A stretch of DNA of 48,862 bases from an uncultured Bacillaceae bacterium (GTDB lineage Bacteria > Bacillota > Bacilli > Bacillales > Caldibacillaceae). The DNA lies in assembly GCA_937934645.1 (NCBI GenBank), contig CALGYZ010000070.1, positions 1 through 48,862 on the forward strand, given 5' to 3'. Position 1 is the first letter of the stretch. Each line of letters starts with the position of its first letter. A program made the position numbers and the translations under genes. Under the pieces are notes generated by a model, which had not been told where the DNA came from, ran no database searches, and worked only from the letters and a program-made list of their open reading frames with translations. Positions 36,933 through 45,156 of this stretch are shown here, piece by piece.

Positions 36933-37622
36933 TTAAGCTTTTTTTACTGCTTTCACTGTTTTCAACGCTTCTTGTATATTTTCATAGATGGCGTTACCCA
37001 CAATGATCACGTCCGCATAAGCTTTCATTTCCGCAGCTTGCCCAGCGGATTTTATGCCGCCGCCGTAAAACAGCGTCGTGTGATGCAGTTGTTCTTTCAC
37101 CCGTTTAACAAGCTCCGGGTCACCGTATGTACCGCTGTATTCAAGATAAAATACAGGCAGACGGAACATATGTTCACTGATCAGGGCGTATGCCTCGACA
37201 TCTTCCGGGGTGAGCTCTGCGTCAGCACCGGTCAGTTCCGCTACTTTACTGTTTTTATTTAAAACGCAATAACCTTCAACGACGATTTCCCGCCAGTCTA
37301 CCAAATGGCTGAATTGTTTCACCGCTTCGTGATGTTTTCCGATGATCCAATCCCTGTGATTGCTGTTTAGTACCGTAGGAATAAAATAAAGGTCAAATCC
37401 CGGGGTTACTGCGTCAATATCAGAAATTTCAAGAGCACACGGAACCGGGTAACGGCGCACCCTCGCAAGCAGGTTCAGCACGTTATCAAGGGTCACTCCG
37501 TCAGAACCGCCGATCATCACGCAATCCGTTCCTGATTCACAAACTTTTTCCAAATCCTGATCCGATATTTCTTTTTCCGGATCCAGCTTAAAGATGTGAT
37601 CCCATTTGCGAAAATCGTACAT
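36933..37622 (-). CDS. pcrB: Heptaprenylglyceryl phosphate synthase PcrB
   Basis: TIM-barrel prenyltransferase that joins heptaprenyl diphosphate to glycerol-1-phosphate, giving an archaeal-type ether lipid in Bacillales. 229 residues from ATG 37622, which has GGAGG 7 bases upstream. Motifs are KLDPEK near the start, MIGGSDGVT, PGFDLYFIPTVLNS, YLEYSGTYGD and the phosphate site FYGGGIKS. Upstream of pcrA as in B. subtilis. Confidence 0.93.
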   Translation of the reverse strand: MYDFRKWDHIFKLDPEKEISDQDLEKVCESGTDCVMIGGSDGVTLDNVLNLLARVRRYPVPCALEISDIDAVTPGFDLYFIPTVLNSNHRDWIIGKHHEAVKQFSHLVDWREIVVEGYCVLNKNSKVAELTGADAELTPEDVEAYALISEHMFRLPVFYLEYSGTYGDPELVKRVKEQLHHTTLFYGGGIKSAGQAAEMKAYADVIIVGNAIYENIQEALKTVKAVKKA

Positions 37623-37813
37623 ATCTATTCCTCCAATAAACATCCCGCCCGATTCCGTATTTTATCCTTTATTTTAAAACCGACGGGAAATTTTCCATTC
37701 CTTTCAGCAAACGCTCCATTCAGGCGGAATGTAATCATTCTATCCTGTATTCCATTTCACCATTATACCACGACATACATGCCCGGACAAAGCACGTCCG
37801 CCGGCAAAATAAA

Positions 37814-37842
37814 GAAAAGCTAAGCAAAACACTTAGCTTTTT
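37814..37842 (-). terminator. Terminator after yerC
   Basis: Stem AAAGCTAAG/CTTAGCTTT (37816-37824 and 37832-37840), U-rich on the minus strand (TTTTCTTTATTTT). Confidence 0.75.
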
Positions 37843-38156
37843 CCTTCACTTACCTTTAATTTATTCTTTTTTTCTAAACGGTCGAGAACCATTTTATAAG
37901 CATCATTTCCGTAGTTGAGACAGCGTTTCACCCGTGAAATAGTCGCTGTCGAGGCTCCTGTTTCCTTTTCGATTTCATGGTATTTGCTTCCCTGCTGGAG
38001 CAATCTTGCTACCTCGAGGCGCTGGGATAAAGACTGGATTTCATTGATCGTGCATAAATCATCGAAAAAGCGGTAGCATTCTTCCACATTTCTCAATGTA
38101 AGAATTGCCTCAAACAACTGGTCCAACTGTCTTCCTCTTAATTTATCAATTTGCAT
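37833..38156 (-). CDS. yerC: YerC, TrpR/YerC-YecD family DNA-binding protein
   Basis: A 107-residue homologue of the Trp repressor fold, with helix-turn-helix in SKYHEIEKETGASTATISRV (about 60-80). Relatives have been proposed to control amino-acid genes (predicted HisR regulators), but no target is visible here. ATG 38156 follows AAGGAGG. Its own upstream region holds an 11-bp palindrome (38263-38297) that could be an operator. Confidence 0.85.
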   Translation of the reverse strand: MQIDKLRGRQLDQLFEAILTLRNVEECYRFFDDLCTINEIQSLSQRLEVARLLQQGSKYHEIEKETGASTATISRVKRCLNYGNDAYKMVLDRLEKKNKLKVSEGKS

Positions 38157-38262
38157 GGATATGCCTCCTTTTAACCGTAAAAAAGCAGCAAAATGTCGCA
38201 TTGTAAAGACCGGTCACATGCCCGGAAAATCCGGGCTCCATGATCTCTCTTCCCCGGCTGCT

Positions 38263-38297
38263 AAACGTACGGAAACAAGACCGGAATCCGTACGTTT
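38263..38297. repeat. Inverted repeat upstream of yerC
   Basis: Perfect 11-bp arms AAACGTACGGA (38263-38273) and TCCGTACGTTT (38287-38297) around 13 bases. No T-run follows on either strand, so it is not a terminator. It lies about 110 bases upstream of yerC and 100 bases downstream of yerB. A smaller CCCGG/CCGGG hairpin is at 38221-38235. Confidence 0.7.
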
Positions 38298-38301
38298 CCG
38301 C

Positions 38302-38336
38302 AAAAAAACCCGGTAAAAATTTAAGAATATTACCGG
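38302..38336 (-). terminator. Terminator after yerB
   Basis: Minus strand: CCGGTAA (38336-38330), 13-base loop, TTACCGG (38316-38310), then GTTTTTTT. It lies about 60 bases beyond the yerB stop. Confidence 0.75.
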
Positions 38337-38393
38337 CAGGCGGTTGTCATCATTCTTATTGTTTACCTATTTAATATAATAAAGAAATTTTCT

Positions 38394-39398
38394 TTAGCCG
38401 TCTATCAACGTGACTGAATCATAAATGTCGCGGACGATGTTGACCCATGATTTTCCGGGTACAAGAGGTACTTCTTTTCCGTCCAGATAAGGAACGATTC
38501 TACCGTTATCGTTCATCCATTCAACCCGCAGTAATTTTCCCTGCTGCAGTAAAAATGCCCGTCCGCCGGAGTGAAGATTTACTCTCATGCGTCCTTCTTC
38601 ATCCAAACGGTAGTGTTCCGTTTCTACGATTAAAACATTATCAAGCAGTACCGGGGTTTCCGTCTCCCGTTCAACGGTCAATTCACCGCCGGAATAGCGT
38701 TTATATTTCTCTGCCGACTTATCGTATTCATAACGGACGTCAAAGCTTTTTGCGGGGTAGGAAATGATGACTTCCTTCTGATTTTTGCCGATGACTTCTT
38801 CATCGTCGGGTAAAAAACGGTAAGGATCCGGCGCCCCCTTTGTCATAAATCCTTGATCAGCAGCAAACTCTTTTATTTGGGAAAAATTGATATAGGAATT
38901 GTGCGGCGATTTACGGAACGATACACGCCTGAACAATGTACCGTCATAGTCAAGACCGTTTATGGCATCGATGGATCCATTTGTAATTAATTTTTTCGCT
39001 TCCGGACTCCATCCGTGAAACACGTAAAGAGAATCATGGGCATTGGCTAGCTCAATAAAATACGGGCGGGCGCTGCGCACAGGACCGACCGTCTCCGGCT
39101 CTTCACTGTGGTAAACGGCGAGTAACCGGGTCATTCCGCCTTCCACCAGCACTTCATAAATAATGTCCGCTTCTTTTAAGCCGGATTGCGGCCGGGCATC
39201 CGGATGATTGTTAATCATCACACTTATTGCCCTGTCTGACGGCCTCCCGGAAGTTTCCAGGCCGGTCAGTGGATATATATAGGAATCTTTGATACTGCTT
39301 TCACTTTCATTATTGTTTTTTATATTGTCTTTTTTTTCACAGGCTGCAACAACAAGGGCAAGCATGAGCAAGGGAAGCCATTTTGGTATTTTTTTCAC
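38394..39398 (-). CDS. yerB: YerB, DUF3048 lipoprotein
   Basis: 334 residues. The signal peptide ends in lipobox VVAAC (C20), then a Ser/Asn-rich linker, then the DUF3048 domains with motifs NHPDARPQSGL, DIIYEVLVEGGMTRLLAVYH and VGPVRSARPYFIE. Predicted to be an extracellular lipid-anchored protein; function unknown. GTG start at 39398 after GGGGT. It has the same neighbours (yerA, yerC) as in B. subtilis. Confidence 0.88.
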   Translation of the reverse strand: MKKIPKWLPLLMLALVVAACEKKDNIKNNNESESSIKDSYIYPLTGLETSGRPSDRAISVMINNHPDARPQSGLKEADIIYEVLVEGGMTRLLAVYHSEEPETVGPVRSARPYFIELANAHDSLYVFHGWSPEAKKLITNGSIDAINGLDYDGTLFRRVSFRKSPHNSYINFSQIKEFAADQGFMTKGAPDPYRFLPDDEEVIGKNQKEVIISYPAKSFDVRYEYDKSAEKYKRYSGGELTVERETETPVLLDNVLIVETEHYRLDEEGRMRVNLHSGGRAFLLQQGKLLRVEWMNDNGRIVPYLDGKEVPLVPGKSWVNIVRDIYDSVTLIDG

Positions 39399-39438
39399 AA
39401 AATTACCCCATTCCTGTAAAAAAGTTCTCTTTACTATT

Positions 39439-41181
39439 TTAACGCATTATAGAAGGAAACAAAACTCTTTTTTGCATGACGTCAAAAACTCCGACGGATG
39501 TTACACGAATATAAGGCAAGTGGGTGGATGTGAAAAAGAGAAGCGTATATACAGGATCTTCAAAGGAATAACCGCGTTCGCGCATAAGACCCCTGAATTC
39601 TTTTTCTTCTTTAATTAATTGCTCAAAGGGCTCTCCGCTCATCATGCCCAGATACGGAAGCGGAAGCTCATAGATGATTTTTCCGTTTTCAACAACGACA
39701 ATTCCACCGTTGATTTCCTTCAACCGCTTAAACGCAGTGATTAAATCTTGTTTATCCTTTCCGATGAGCAAAATATCACCGGAATATGTGAAAGATGACG
39801 CAAGACCGCCAATATTTGCAAACCCTTTCAAAACCGTGCTGACTCTTCTTGTTCCCCGGCGATTCACTAACAGGAGGAAATTCTCGTTTGAGTCTGGATC
39901 CAGTGATTGCCGGTCGGAATCAACAGATATGGAATAAGGTTTTGTAATCACGGAATTTACAAGGGAAACTCCGAAGGGCATGGAAAATTGCAAATCATCT
40001 TCTGTTAAATCCCAATTGATTGTTAAAGGTTCAAAACCGAGATCACCGGGTGGCAAATGGAAAGTTTCCGGAAATTCCTCATGTTCTTTTTTTATCCAGC
40101 GGCCTTTTGCCAGTACAGAGACCGGCTTTGGATTTTCCTTGCTTACCAGGAAGTTGATATCCGCGACCCTTCCGGTTGCAATTAACCCGTGCAAATGCTG
40201 GAGAGAATAATGTTTTGCAGGAACATATGTGGCCATTAAATAAGCATCAACCGGTGGGACACCTTTTTCAATGGCAATTTTAATTAATACATCTATAACT
40301 CCTTCTTCATAAAATCCCGGTGGTGAGCCGTCCGTGGTCAGCATGAAGTGATCATATGCCATTACGTTTAATTCCTTTAATTGATCCAAAATATCCGGTA
40401 AATCCGGCCGGATGGATGAATAACGCAATGTGACCATATACCCTTGCATTAATCTGGCTAAAATTTCTTCTCCGGTCATCGCTTCATGGTCTGCATCGAC
40501 CCCCAGCAGCTTCAACTTTGCCAATGTTTTTTCCGAAGCCCCGGGCAGATGGCCTTCCACCTTTTTATTTCTTCTTTTTGTTTCCTGGATCCAATACAAT
40601 TTTAAATCATCACCGTCCAGCAATGCCGGCCAGCCGGTGAGTTCTCCTCCCTGCACTACACTGTCATGTTTGATCCAGCTTTTTACGTCGGAATTTGTAA
40701 AAATCGTTTCCTTATTCTGAAATTCCGATTGACCGTCATACCGCGCCCACCAGTAAAGGGATGCGGGCAGCGCTTTCAAGGAATCCAGCATAGAAAACGC
40801 TTTCTTTTTGTCGAAATTTAAAATTAACGGCAAGTTATCATTGATTAACACAGTGGTTCCGTGCTTCGATGCATAGTAAGCGAATGATGTGGGACTATAT
40901 AAATGATACGGGTGAACGTGAGGTTCAATATAACCGGGTACGAGGTAAAAACCGCTGCAATCGACAATTTCACAGTCCGGATCAATATATTCCGGTTGTT
41001 TTTCTCCTGCATAAACAATTCGGTCTTTGTAGATCCAAATATTTCCAGTTATCCATTGTTTAAGAATTCCGTGCAAGTACACGGCATTTTTCAGAAGGAT
41101 TGTCGGTGATCTTTTTCCATCAATTACTTCGACATGTTCCCGTAATTCCCGGTTTCTCCATCTATATTTAGATTCAGCCAT
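39439..41181 (-). CDS. yerA: YerA, adenine deaminase-like amidohydrolase
   Basis: 580-residue member of the adenine deaminase subfamily of metallo-amidohydrolases. It has an N-terminal beta-sandwich, the metal motif PGYIEPHVHPYHLYSP (HxH), later metal-site candidates in KVEGHLPGAS and DADHEAMTGEE, the Asp region TTDGSPPG, and a C-terminal Adenine_deam_C domain. Orthologues in B. subtilis are not the main adenine deaminase (AdeC), so the substrate is unknown; its place next to purine genes is suggestive only. ATG 41181 follows AAGGTG; a longer start at 41202 lacks an SD. Confidence 0.85.
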   Translation of the reverse strand: MAESKYRWRNRELREHVEVIDGKRSPTILLKNAVYLHGILKQWITGNIWIYKDRIVYAGEKQPEYIDPDCEIVDCSGFYLVPGYIEPHVHPYHLYSPTSFAYYASKHGTTVLINDNLPLILNFDKKKAFSMLDSLKALPASLYWWARYDGQSEFQNKETIFTNSDVKSWIKHDSVVQGGELTGWPALLDGDDLKLYWIQETKRRNKKVEGHLPGASEKTLAKLKLLGVDADHEAMTGEEILARLMQGYMVTLRYSSIRPDLPDILDQLKELNVMAYDHFMLTTDGSPPGFYEEGVIDVLIKIAIEKGVPPVDAYLMATYVPAKHYSLQHLHGLIATGRVADINFLVSKENPKPVSVLAKGRWIKKEHEEFPETFHLPPGDLGFEPLTINWDLTEDDLQFSMPFGVSLVNSVITKPYSISVDSDRQSLDPDSNENFLLLVNRRGTRRVSTVLKGFANIGGLASSFTYSGDILLIGKDKQDLITAFKRLKEINGGIVVVENGKIIYELPLPYLGMMSGEPFEQLIKEEKEFRGLMRERGYSFEDPVYTLLFFTSTHLPYIRVTSVGVFDVMQKRVLFPSIMR

Positions 41182-41292
41182 TTTTTTCACCTTTTTTAAC
41201 ATTATTATTTTCGATCTGCTGATTACATATTATAACATCATTTATTCATTAACGCACTAAAGAAAAATTTATCAATCCGGGGGAATGATATA

Positions 41293-41649
41293 ATGAAATT
41301 TTCACAAAATATCGGAGTTTTGAATGGTTTCATCCGCATTACTGCCGGTTTAACATTATTATCCTGGGCAACAGCGAAATTCACGAGAAAGCAGCGGAAA
41401 AATTCTTATCTTCTTATCGCATTTTTGGCAGCGATGAAAGTAGCGGAAGGAATAACAAAATATTGTCCCGCAACGGATTTAGCAGAAAGTCTGATTCAGG
41501 GACGAAACACTGATGAAAAACCGAAAATGAAAAAAATGATTGATCTGTTTGTTCCAAAAATACAGGAAAACACTGCAGATGAATCCGGCTTCGGACAATC
41601 TGTGCCGGATTACAACCAATCGAATGAAAACGGTTTTACGGATAATTAG
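41293..41649 (+). CDS. Small membrane protein, DUF2892 (YgaP-type transmembrane)
   Basis: 118 residues. Two hydrophobic helices (about 10-27 and 38-54) form a DUF2892-type domain with the typical start NIGVLNGFIRITAG and the motif YCPATDLAES. The polar C-terminal tail is variable. ATG 41293 follows GGGGG. Divergent from yerA, with its own terminator. Function unknown. Confidence 0.75.
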   Translation: MKFSQNIGVLNGFIRITAGLTLLSWATAKFTRKQRKNSYLLIAFLAAMKVAEGITKYCPATDLAESLIQGRNTDEKPKMKKMIDLFVPKIQENTADESGFGQSVPDYNQSNENGFTDN

Positions 41650-41694
41650 TTTTTTATTTTTATGGGGTGAAAAAACGGACGGGTTTAACCGTTT

Positions 41695-41723
41695 GTTCCG
41701 GATATGCGGAAAATTTTTTTTTT
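41695..41723 (+). terminator. Terminator after the DUF2892 gene
   Basis: Short stem TTCCG/CGGAA (41696-41700 and 41707-41711) followed by A-A-A and a run of ten T. Confidence 0.6.
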
Positions 41724-41730
41724 ATGATAA

Positions 41731-41757
41731 AAAGTCCTGCAGAAAAATCTGCAGGAC
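41731..41757 (-). terminator. Terminator after ptsI
   Basis: 10-bp perfect stem GTCCTGCAGA/TCTGCAGGAC (41734-41743 and 41748-41757), loop of 4, then CTTTTTATC on the minus strand. Confidence 0.9.
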
Positions 41758-41762
41758 ATTGA

Positions 41763-43478
41763 TTATTTTACCGTATTTTGTACAAGTTCTACTACTTCTT
41801 CAACGGTGCTCATTTGCAATGCCTGATTTGCCAGCTCTTCCATTTCCTTTTTGGATAATTTCCGGATTAAATCACGGGCTTTCAAAATGGATGTTGCACT
41901 CATGGAAAACTCATCGAGACCCATGCCCAAAAGCAGCGGAATAGCTGTTTCGTCTCCTGCCATTTCACCGCACATTCCCGTCCATTTTCCTTCTTTATGG
42001 GATGCATCGATGACATTTTTAATCAGACGCAAAATAGACGGGTTATACGGCTGGTAAAGGTAGGAAACCCGTTCGTTCATCCGGTCTGCAGCCATCGTGT
42101 ATTGAATTAAGTCATTTGTTCCGATACTGAAAAAGTCAACTTCTTTAGCAAATTGGTCCGCCAGAACAGCCGTTGAAGGAATTTCGACCATAATTCCCAG
42201 TTCAATATCATCGGAAACCGGGATTCCTTCGTTTGTTAACTTTTCTTTTTCCTCAAGGAACACTTGTTTTGCTTCGCGGAACTCATCAAGCGTAGCAATC
42301 ATCGGGAACATAATTTTCAAGTTTCCGTACACACTTGCCCTAAGCAGTGCCCTGAGCTGGGTGCGGAAAATATCCTTTCTTTCCAGACAGAGACGGATCG
42401 CCCGGAATCCTAAAAACGGGTTTAACTCTTCAGGCAATTGTAAATATGATAATTCCTTATCGCCGCCGATATCCAGTGTCCGGACGACAACCGGCCGGTC
42501 TTCCATTCCTTCCAAAACAGCTTTGTAAGCTTCAAACTGATATTCTTCATCCGGAAGCTCGTCCCGGTCCATGTATAAAAATTCCGTCCGGAACAGTCCG
42601 ACTCCTTCAGCGCCGTTTCTCAAGGCACCTTCAACATCATTCGGCGTACCGATATTGGCTACAAGTTCTACCTGGACCCCGTCCTTTGTCACCGAAGGCT
42701 CGTTGATTAATTTTGCCCATTCCGCCATCTGTTTTTCATAATCTGCCTGTTTTTGCTTATATTCTGCAAGCAATTCTTCCGTCGGATTAATGTGGACTTG
42801 TCCTTTCAGTCCGTCAAGAATAAGCATGTCACCATGCTCAATTTCCTTAGTTGCTTTCTTTGTACCGACAACGGCGGGGATTTCCAGCGATCTTGCCATA
42901 ATGGCCGAGTGGGATGTTCTTCCGCCAATATCCGTTGTAAACCCTTTAACGAATTGACGGTTTAATTGGGCTGTATCAGAAGGTGTCAAGTCCTCCGCAA
43001 CAATGATAACCTCTTCTGAGATCAAGCTCGGATTCGGAATGGTGACATTTAATAACTCTGCCATTATCCGTTTGCGAACGTCACGGATATCGGCCGCCCG
43101 TTCTCGCATATATTCATTATCCATTTGTTCAAAAATTTGAATGAACATATCGGTTGTTTCCTGTACCGCGGCCTCGGCATTTACTTTTTCATTTTTGATC
43201 TTTTCTTCAATCGGATTAACAATTTCGGGGTCATTCAAAATCAGTAAATGCGCGTCAAAGATAGCTGCCTTATCATCGCCCATTTTTTCCTTTGCATGAT
43301 CGCGAATGGCTTCCACTTGGGATTTTGCTGCTACAAGACTCTCACGAAAACGGGTGATTTCCTTTTCTGGATCATCGATCGTCGTTTTTTGGAAAGATAA
43401 ATCCGGTTCAACAAGGCGGTATGCCTTGGCAATGGCAATACCGCTTGATGCTGCAATACCTTCAATCCATGAAGTCAT
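41763..43478 (-). CDS. ptsI: PTS enzyme I (phosphoenolpyruvate-protein phosphotransferase)
   Basis: Takes phosphate from PEP and passes it to HPr. 571 residues. The N-terminal phospho-His domain has GGRTSHSAIMARS (His190). The C-terminal PEP-binding barrel has GVGLFRTEFLYMD, FFSIGTNDLIQYTMAADR and the catalytic Cys in GMCGEMAGD. Starts 1 base after the ptsH stop. Confidence 0.97.
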   Translation of the reverse strand: MTSWIEGIAASSGIAIAKAYRLVEPDLSFQKTTIDDPEKEITRFRESLVAAKSQVEAIRDHAKEKMGDDKAAIFDAHLLILNDPEIVNPIEEKIKNEKVNAEAAVQETTDMFIQIFEQMDNEYMRERAADIRDVRKRIMAELLNVTIPNPSLISEEVIIVAEDLTPSDTAQLNRQFVKGFTTDIGGRTSHSAIMARSLEIPAVVGTKKATKEIEHGDMLILDGLKGQVHINPTEELLAEYKQKQADYEKQMAEWAKLINEPSVTKDGVQVELVANIGTPNDVEGALRNGAEGVGLFRTEFLYMDRDELPDEEYQFEAYKAVLEGMEDRPVVVRTLDIGGDKELSYLQLPEELNPFLGFRAIRLCLERKDIFRTQLRALLRASVYGNLKIMFPMIATLDEFREAKQVFLEEKEKLTNEGIPVSDDIELGIMVEIPSTAVLADQFAKEVDFFSIGTNDLIQYTMAADRMNERVSYLYQPYNPSILRLIKNVIDASHKEGKWTGMCGEMAGDETAIPLLLGMGLDEFSMSATSILKARDLIRKLSKKEMEELANQALQMSTVEEVVELVQNTVK

Positions 43479-43479
43479 T

Positions 43480-43746
43480 TTATTCGGCCAACCCTTCTTT
43501 TTTTAGTAGGCCATCGATGGCGTCAATTGCTGCTTCTTCATCATCACCGCTGGCAGTGATCGTAATTTCTGCGTCTTTTCCAATTCCAAGAGCCATAACG
43601 CCCATAATGGATTTCAGGTTAACGGATTTATCCTGATATTTCAGTTGAATATCCGAATTAAATTTTCCGGCTTCACGGACCAATAATGTCGCCGGTCTTG
43701 CGTGAATTCCTGTTTCATCGATTACTTTGTATGTTCTTTCTACCAT
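43480..43746 (-). CDS. ptsH: HPr phosphocarrier protein
   Basis: 88-residue PTS phosphocarrier. Both regulatory sites are present: His15 in GIHARPAT (enzyme I target) and Ser46 in NLKSIMGVM (HPr kinase target for CcpA-dependent catabolite repression). ATG 43746 follows AAAGGAGTG. Upstream it has the GlcT RAT/terminator leader, without an intervening ptsG. Confidence 0.97.
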   Translation of the reverse strand: MVERTYKVIDETGIHARPATLLVREAGKFNSDIQLKYQDKSVNLKSIMGVMALGIGKDAEITITASGDDEEAAIDAIDGLLKKEGLAE

Positions 43747-44028
43747 TACGAACACTCCTTTAAAATTTTTGATTTATAAATGTATTGCCGTTTAAAAACA
43801 GGCATTTTATTTACTTTTCTCGGATCCCGTATACTGAAAAGTAAATTATTGAATGCCGGTTTTTCATGCATCCGTCCGTTTATGAACATGAGAATCTGGT
43901 TAAAAAGGGTTTCCGGCCGGTCATAGCCGGGGGAATACGCTTTCGTTATCGGTTTTAATATTCCCTTCCACAAAAAATATATGATAGTTGCGGTTAAAAG
44001 AATGGAAGCGGGAGGTCATTTGCACCAA
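43747..44028 (-). other. Spacer between the RAT terminator and ptsH (ptsG position)
   Basis: About 280 bases where B. subtilis has the 2.1-kb ptsG gene. It holds an unconvincing 75-codon frame (TTG 43973) without similarity to PtsG, and a cre-like site around 43933-43947 (minus strand ACGAAAGCGTATTC, one mismatch in the conserved TG). No strong promoter was seen. Confidence 0.5.
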
Positions 44029-44105
44029 TAAAAAAGGCATGAGCAAATACAGGCCAGGCGGGCGGGGACCCTCGATCCGCTGCTGACCATGTTTTACTCA
44101 TGCCT
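44029..44105 (-). terminator. RAT-overlapping terminator between glcT and ptsH
   Basis: AGGCATGAG (44105-44097, also the 3' part of the RAT) pairs with CTCATGCCT (44043-44035), followed by TTTTTTATTG. The roughly 53-base interior folds further (GGTCAG with CTGGCC). The overlap with the RAT makes the terminator and antiterminator mutually exclusive. Confidence 0.88.
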
Positions 44106-44124
44106 GATCGAATCAGTAACACGT
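44096..44124 (-). promoter_or_regulatory. Ribonucleic antiterminator (RAT) for GlcT
   Basis: Minus strand from 44124: ACGTGTTACTGATTCGATCA then GGCATGAGT, essentially the GlcT-binding RAT of the B. subtilis ptsG leader as I remember it. It starts 5 bases after the glcT stop codon. Bound GlcT should hold the RAT hairpin and prevent the overlapping terminator, so glcT's neighbours ptsH-ptsI are the direct target. Confidence 0.88.
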
Positions 44125-44129
44125 AAATC

Positions 44130-44984
44130 TTATTCGGTTTTTCCCAATTTGTCGTAAATTCTTTGTAAAAACAAAGTCAAGTAAACGGCTTCAGCATTTC
44201 CAACCGGCTTTTGTAAGCGATTATGAATTTCCTTAATCACCTTTTGAGTAAGATTATAGCAGAAAGGGTATTCATTTTGCAATACGAAAATAATTTTTTT
44301 CGATTCTGTATTTTCGATCTCTTCTGTCTCTGCCTGATCAACCATATATTGCAAATAACGTAGAAGACGGATATAAATAGAAGGCTCTTTTTCCATATTT
44401 GTTTGAAAAGCATCCTCAATCATCTTGACGAGATCATGGATTAAATACGACCGTTTATTTACCCGCGCGATATGGGTGTCATGAAGAGCACTGTGGACGT
44501 GTAAAGCGATAAAGCCGATTTCTCCTTCCGGCAGCTTGATTTTCACCGAATCATTTACGATCTTCACAACATCAGAGGCAATTTCATATTCCAGGGGATA
44601 AAGGGCTTTGATTTCAGATAAGAACGGATGGGTAATGACCATTCCTTTCATCGTCCGGTAGATCGAAAAAAACAAATGGTCTGTTAAAGCAACATGCACT
44701 TGTTCACTTAACGATGTTCCCGTTTTATTTTTTATATAAGACAGTGCATCGATAATGGCATTGGAAATTTCATGATCCATGTTCGGCAAAAGGCTTTTAT
44801 ACTGTTCTTGTTTTTCTTTATCTTTCAGAATGAAGATTTTCTCGATAATCCCTTCCTTCAAACGATCTCCTTTTTTCCGGTTAAAACCGATGCCTTTCCC
44901 GATGAGTACGACTTCCCGATAGTTTTCATTCTCCGCTATAAGCACGTTATTATTCAAAACCTTTTTTACGATATAATTTCCCAT
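44130..44984 (-). CDS. glcT: BglG-family antiterminator GlcT with altered PRD2
   Basis: RNA-binding antiterminator for glucose PTS genes. The N-terminal CAT RNA-binding domain (1-60; VKKVLNNNVLIAENE, VVLIGKGIGF) is normal. PRD1 keeps its histidines (ALTDHLFF H103; IALHVHSAL H162, H164). In PRD2 both expected phosphorylation histidines are replaced: Tyr210 in RLLRYLQYM, and Phe272 in EAVYLTLFLQRI, where B. subtilis GlcT has RHIRF and LTLHLYR. HPr-dependent control through PRD2 should therefore be lost, while PRD1 control by EIIB(Glc) may remain. 284 residues; ATG 44984 after GGAG. Confidence 0.93.
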   Translation of the reverse strand: MGNYIVKKVLNNNVLIAENENYREVVLIGKGIGFNRKKGDRLKEGIIEKIFILKDKEKQEQYKSLLPNMDHEISNAIIDALSYIKNKTGTSLSEQVHVALTDHLFFSIYRTMKGMVITHPFLSEIKALYPLEYEIASDVVKIVNDSVKIKLPEGEIGFIALHVHSALHDTHIARVNKRSYLIHDLVKMIEDAFQTNMEKEPSIYIRLLRYLQYMVDQAETEEIENTESKKIIFVLQNEYPFCYNLTQKVIKEIHNRLQKPVGNAEAVYLTLFLQRIYDKLGKTE

Positions 44985-45031
44985 ATCCATCTCCATTCTT
45001 TTTAACTTATGTAGAATATTTCCTTTTTTTC

Positions 45032-45061
45032 ATTATGAAGCATAAACAATGGCATTTTCAA
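45032..45061 (-). promoter_or_regulatory. Promoter of glcT
   Basis: Minus strand -35 TTGAAA (45061-45056), 18-base spacer, -10 CATAAT (45037-45032), about 50 bases before the glcT start. Confidence 0.55.
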
Positions 45062-45097
45062 CGGTTAAATTTTACTAAAATTTATTTTTATAAGAAA

Positions 45098-45128
45098 AAA
45101 TCGCCCGGGGCATTAAATCCCGGGCGAT
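45098..45128 (-). terminator. Terminator after the purine permease gene
   Basis: Perfect 10-bp stem ATCGCCCGGG/CCCGGGCGAT (45100-45109 and 45119-45128) followed by TTTTTT on the minus strand. Confidence 0.92.
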
Positions 45129-45156
45129 CAAAATATATTATTTTAAAATAACATGA

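Noticed and set aside
38263..38297. Palindrome upstream of yerC as a terminator
   Set aside because: No T-run follows the stem on either strand; the real yerB terminator is at 38302-38336.
43746..43973. 75-codon minus-strand frame between the RAT terminator and ptsH
   Set aside because: It would start with TTG without a proper SD, has no recognisable family or PtsG similarity, and occupies what looks like a ptsH leader.
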